Assembly: GCA_024708885.1 (NCBI GenBank)
Contig: JANJXT010000034.1
Coordinates: 1-64,000 of the forward strand
Direction of reading: 5' to 3'
DNA: 64,000 bases
From: Thiobacillus sp.
GTDB taxonomy: Bacteria > Pseudomonadota > Gammaproteobacteria > Burkholderiales > Thiobacillaceae
The stretch's first letter is position 1, and each line of letters begins with the position of its first letter. Below are positions 63,296 through 64,000 of this stretch, piece by piece. The position numbers were made by a program, and so were the translations under genes. The notes beneath the pieces are model-generated. The model made no database searches. It was not told where the DNA came from and was given only the letters and a program-made list of their open reading frames with translations.

Positions 63296-63910
63296 ATGAA
63301 ATTCGCCCTTCCCCTGGCCGCCGCGCTGCTCGCTGCCTCCCCCCTCGCCTCGTTTGCCGCAGCCCCGGGCAATGCCAAGGCAGCCGAGCCCATTGTGACC
63401 CAGCTCTGCGCGGCCTGCCACAACATGGACGGCAACAGCGCCATCGCCGCCAACCCCAATCTGGCCGGGATGAATGCGGAGTATCTCTACAAGCAACTGG
63501 GCGAATTCAAGTCGGGCACGCGCACGGGCACCGTCATGCCGGGCATGGTCGCCAGCCTGAGCGACGACGACATGAAGAACCTCGCGGCGTATTTCAGCGG
63601 ACAGAAGGCGAAGCCTGCAACGGCGCAGGACCAGGCGCTGGCGCTGGCAGGACAGAAAATCTTCCGCGGCGGCGTGCAGGGCGCCGGCGTGCCGGCGTGC
63701 GCCTCCTGCCACGGTGCGCAGGGCCAGGGCATCCCGGTGCAGTTCCCGCGCCTGGCCGGGCAGCACAGCGAGTATGTGTACGGGCAGTTGAACGCGTTCC
63801 GCGTCGGTGAGCGCGCCAACGACGCGGCGCGCATGATGCGCACCATCGCCGAAAAGATGACCGACGCCGACATGAAGGCGGTGTCGGCCTACATCCAGGG
63901 CCTGCGTTGA
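63296..63910 (+). CDS. Dihaem cytochrome c4
   Basis: 204 residues. A signal peptide ends near SFAAAP and is followed by two class-I cytochrome domains of ~85 residues. Haem sites are CAACH (38-42) and CASCH (135-139); likely axial methionines are in TVMPGMVA and [13 protein letters not shown]. Cytochrome c4 carries electrons in the periplasm to terminal oxidases. In betaproteobacteria it commonly precedes resB-ccsA, which would lie past the window edge. Placed divergent from engB. Confidence 0.93.
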   Translation: MKFALPLAAALLAASPLASFAAAPGNAKAAEPIVTQLCAACHNMDGNSAIAANPNLAGMNAEYLYKQLGEFKSGTRTGTVMPGMVASLSDDDMKNLAAYFSGQKAKPATAQDQALALAGQKIFRGGVQGAGVPACASCHGAQGQGIPVQFPRLAGQHSEYVYGQLNAFRVGERANDAARMMRTIAEKMTDADMKAVSAYIQGLR

Positions 63911-63944
63911 CGCATTCCGCGCCGCCAGGCGCGGGGCCGGCCCC

Positions 63945-63970
63945 GGGGCGGCACGAGTCGCCCCTTTTTT
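63945..63970 (+). terminator. Intrinsic terminator after cytochrome c4
   Basis: GGGGCG (63945-63950) pairs with CGCCCC (63959-63964), followed by six T, 35 bases past the stop codon. Confidence 0.75.
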
Positions 63971-64000
63971 CGTGTGCGAACGACGTGAGCCGGGCAGAAG

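Overview
The window looks like a chromosomal stretch of a GC-rich betaproteobacterium. I cannot name the species; gene order and the PEP-CTERM/exosortase genes fit the Rhodocyclales, Hydrogenophilales or Nitrosomonadales. Several core blocks are in the order usual for that class: cyaY / lptM-lysA, mrcA / pilMNOPQ-aroK, ubiE-ubiJ-ubiB, phoB-phoR, and hemB-engB / cytochrome c4. About forty-five genes or gene remnants can be supported. I saw no rRNA, tRNA or CRISPR array.

Layout. 1-3.4 kb is accessory: a TetR regulator, an internally deleted IS1380-type transposase, a nitroreductase behind a strong promoter with a palindromic operator, and a TusA-like protein. 3.4-24.9 kb is mostly housekeeping: a LytS/LytTR two-component pair, argH, a MarR-like regulator, cyaY, lptM, lysA, a lysine/alanine-repeat DNA-binding protein, a structured leader plus thioredoxin, hda, nadA, a DUF808 protein, a 1273-residue FAD/Fe-S oxidoreductase, a HIT protein, phoB-phoR with a Pho box, the ubiE-J-B ubiquinone genes and a sodium:solute symporter. 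25-34.3 kb is a surface and polysaccharide region: a PEP-CTERM protein, a putative-Ig lipoprotein, an ATP-sulfurylase-like/APS-kinase fusion, a DHH phosphoesterase and a large VanZ-heparinase fusion. 34.2-42.7 kb holds aroK, pilQPONM (type IV pilus) and mrcA (PBP1A).

43.3-59.6 kb is the PEP-CTERM control region: an EpsB-type sugar transferase, the PrsK sensor and PrsR sigma-54 activator, a reverse-strand operon for an RND exporter, a beta-barrel and a LolA-like protein, two tandem PrsT-type TPR lipoproteins and a second PEP-CTERM protein. Both PEP-CTERM genes carry a nearly identical 20-bp box about 84 bp upstream of a GG-N10-GC sigma-54 promoter. The window therefore holds a sensor, its activator, the probable DNA sites and two targets. 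The exosortase itself (xrtA/epsH) is not here. 59.7-64 kb holds a ThiF-like E1 enzyme paired with an exosortase-associated N-acyl amino acid synthase, then hemB, engB and a dihaem cytochrome c4.

The least explained items are the structured leader with a terminator just before thioredoxin (10.50-10.78 kb), a four-hairpin element between engB and hemB (62.50-62.60 kb), the VanZ-VanZ-heparinase fusion beside an apparently active-site-degenerate sulfurylase/APS kinase, and the acyltransferase-ThiF pair.
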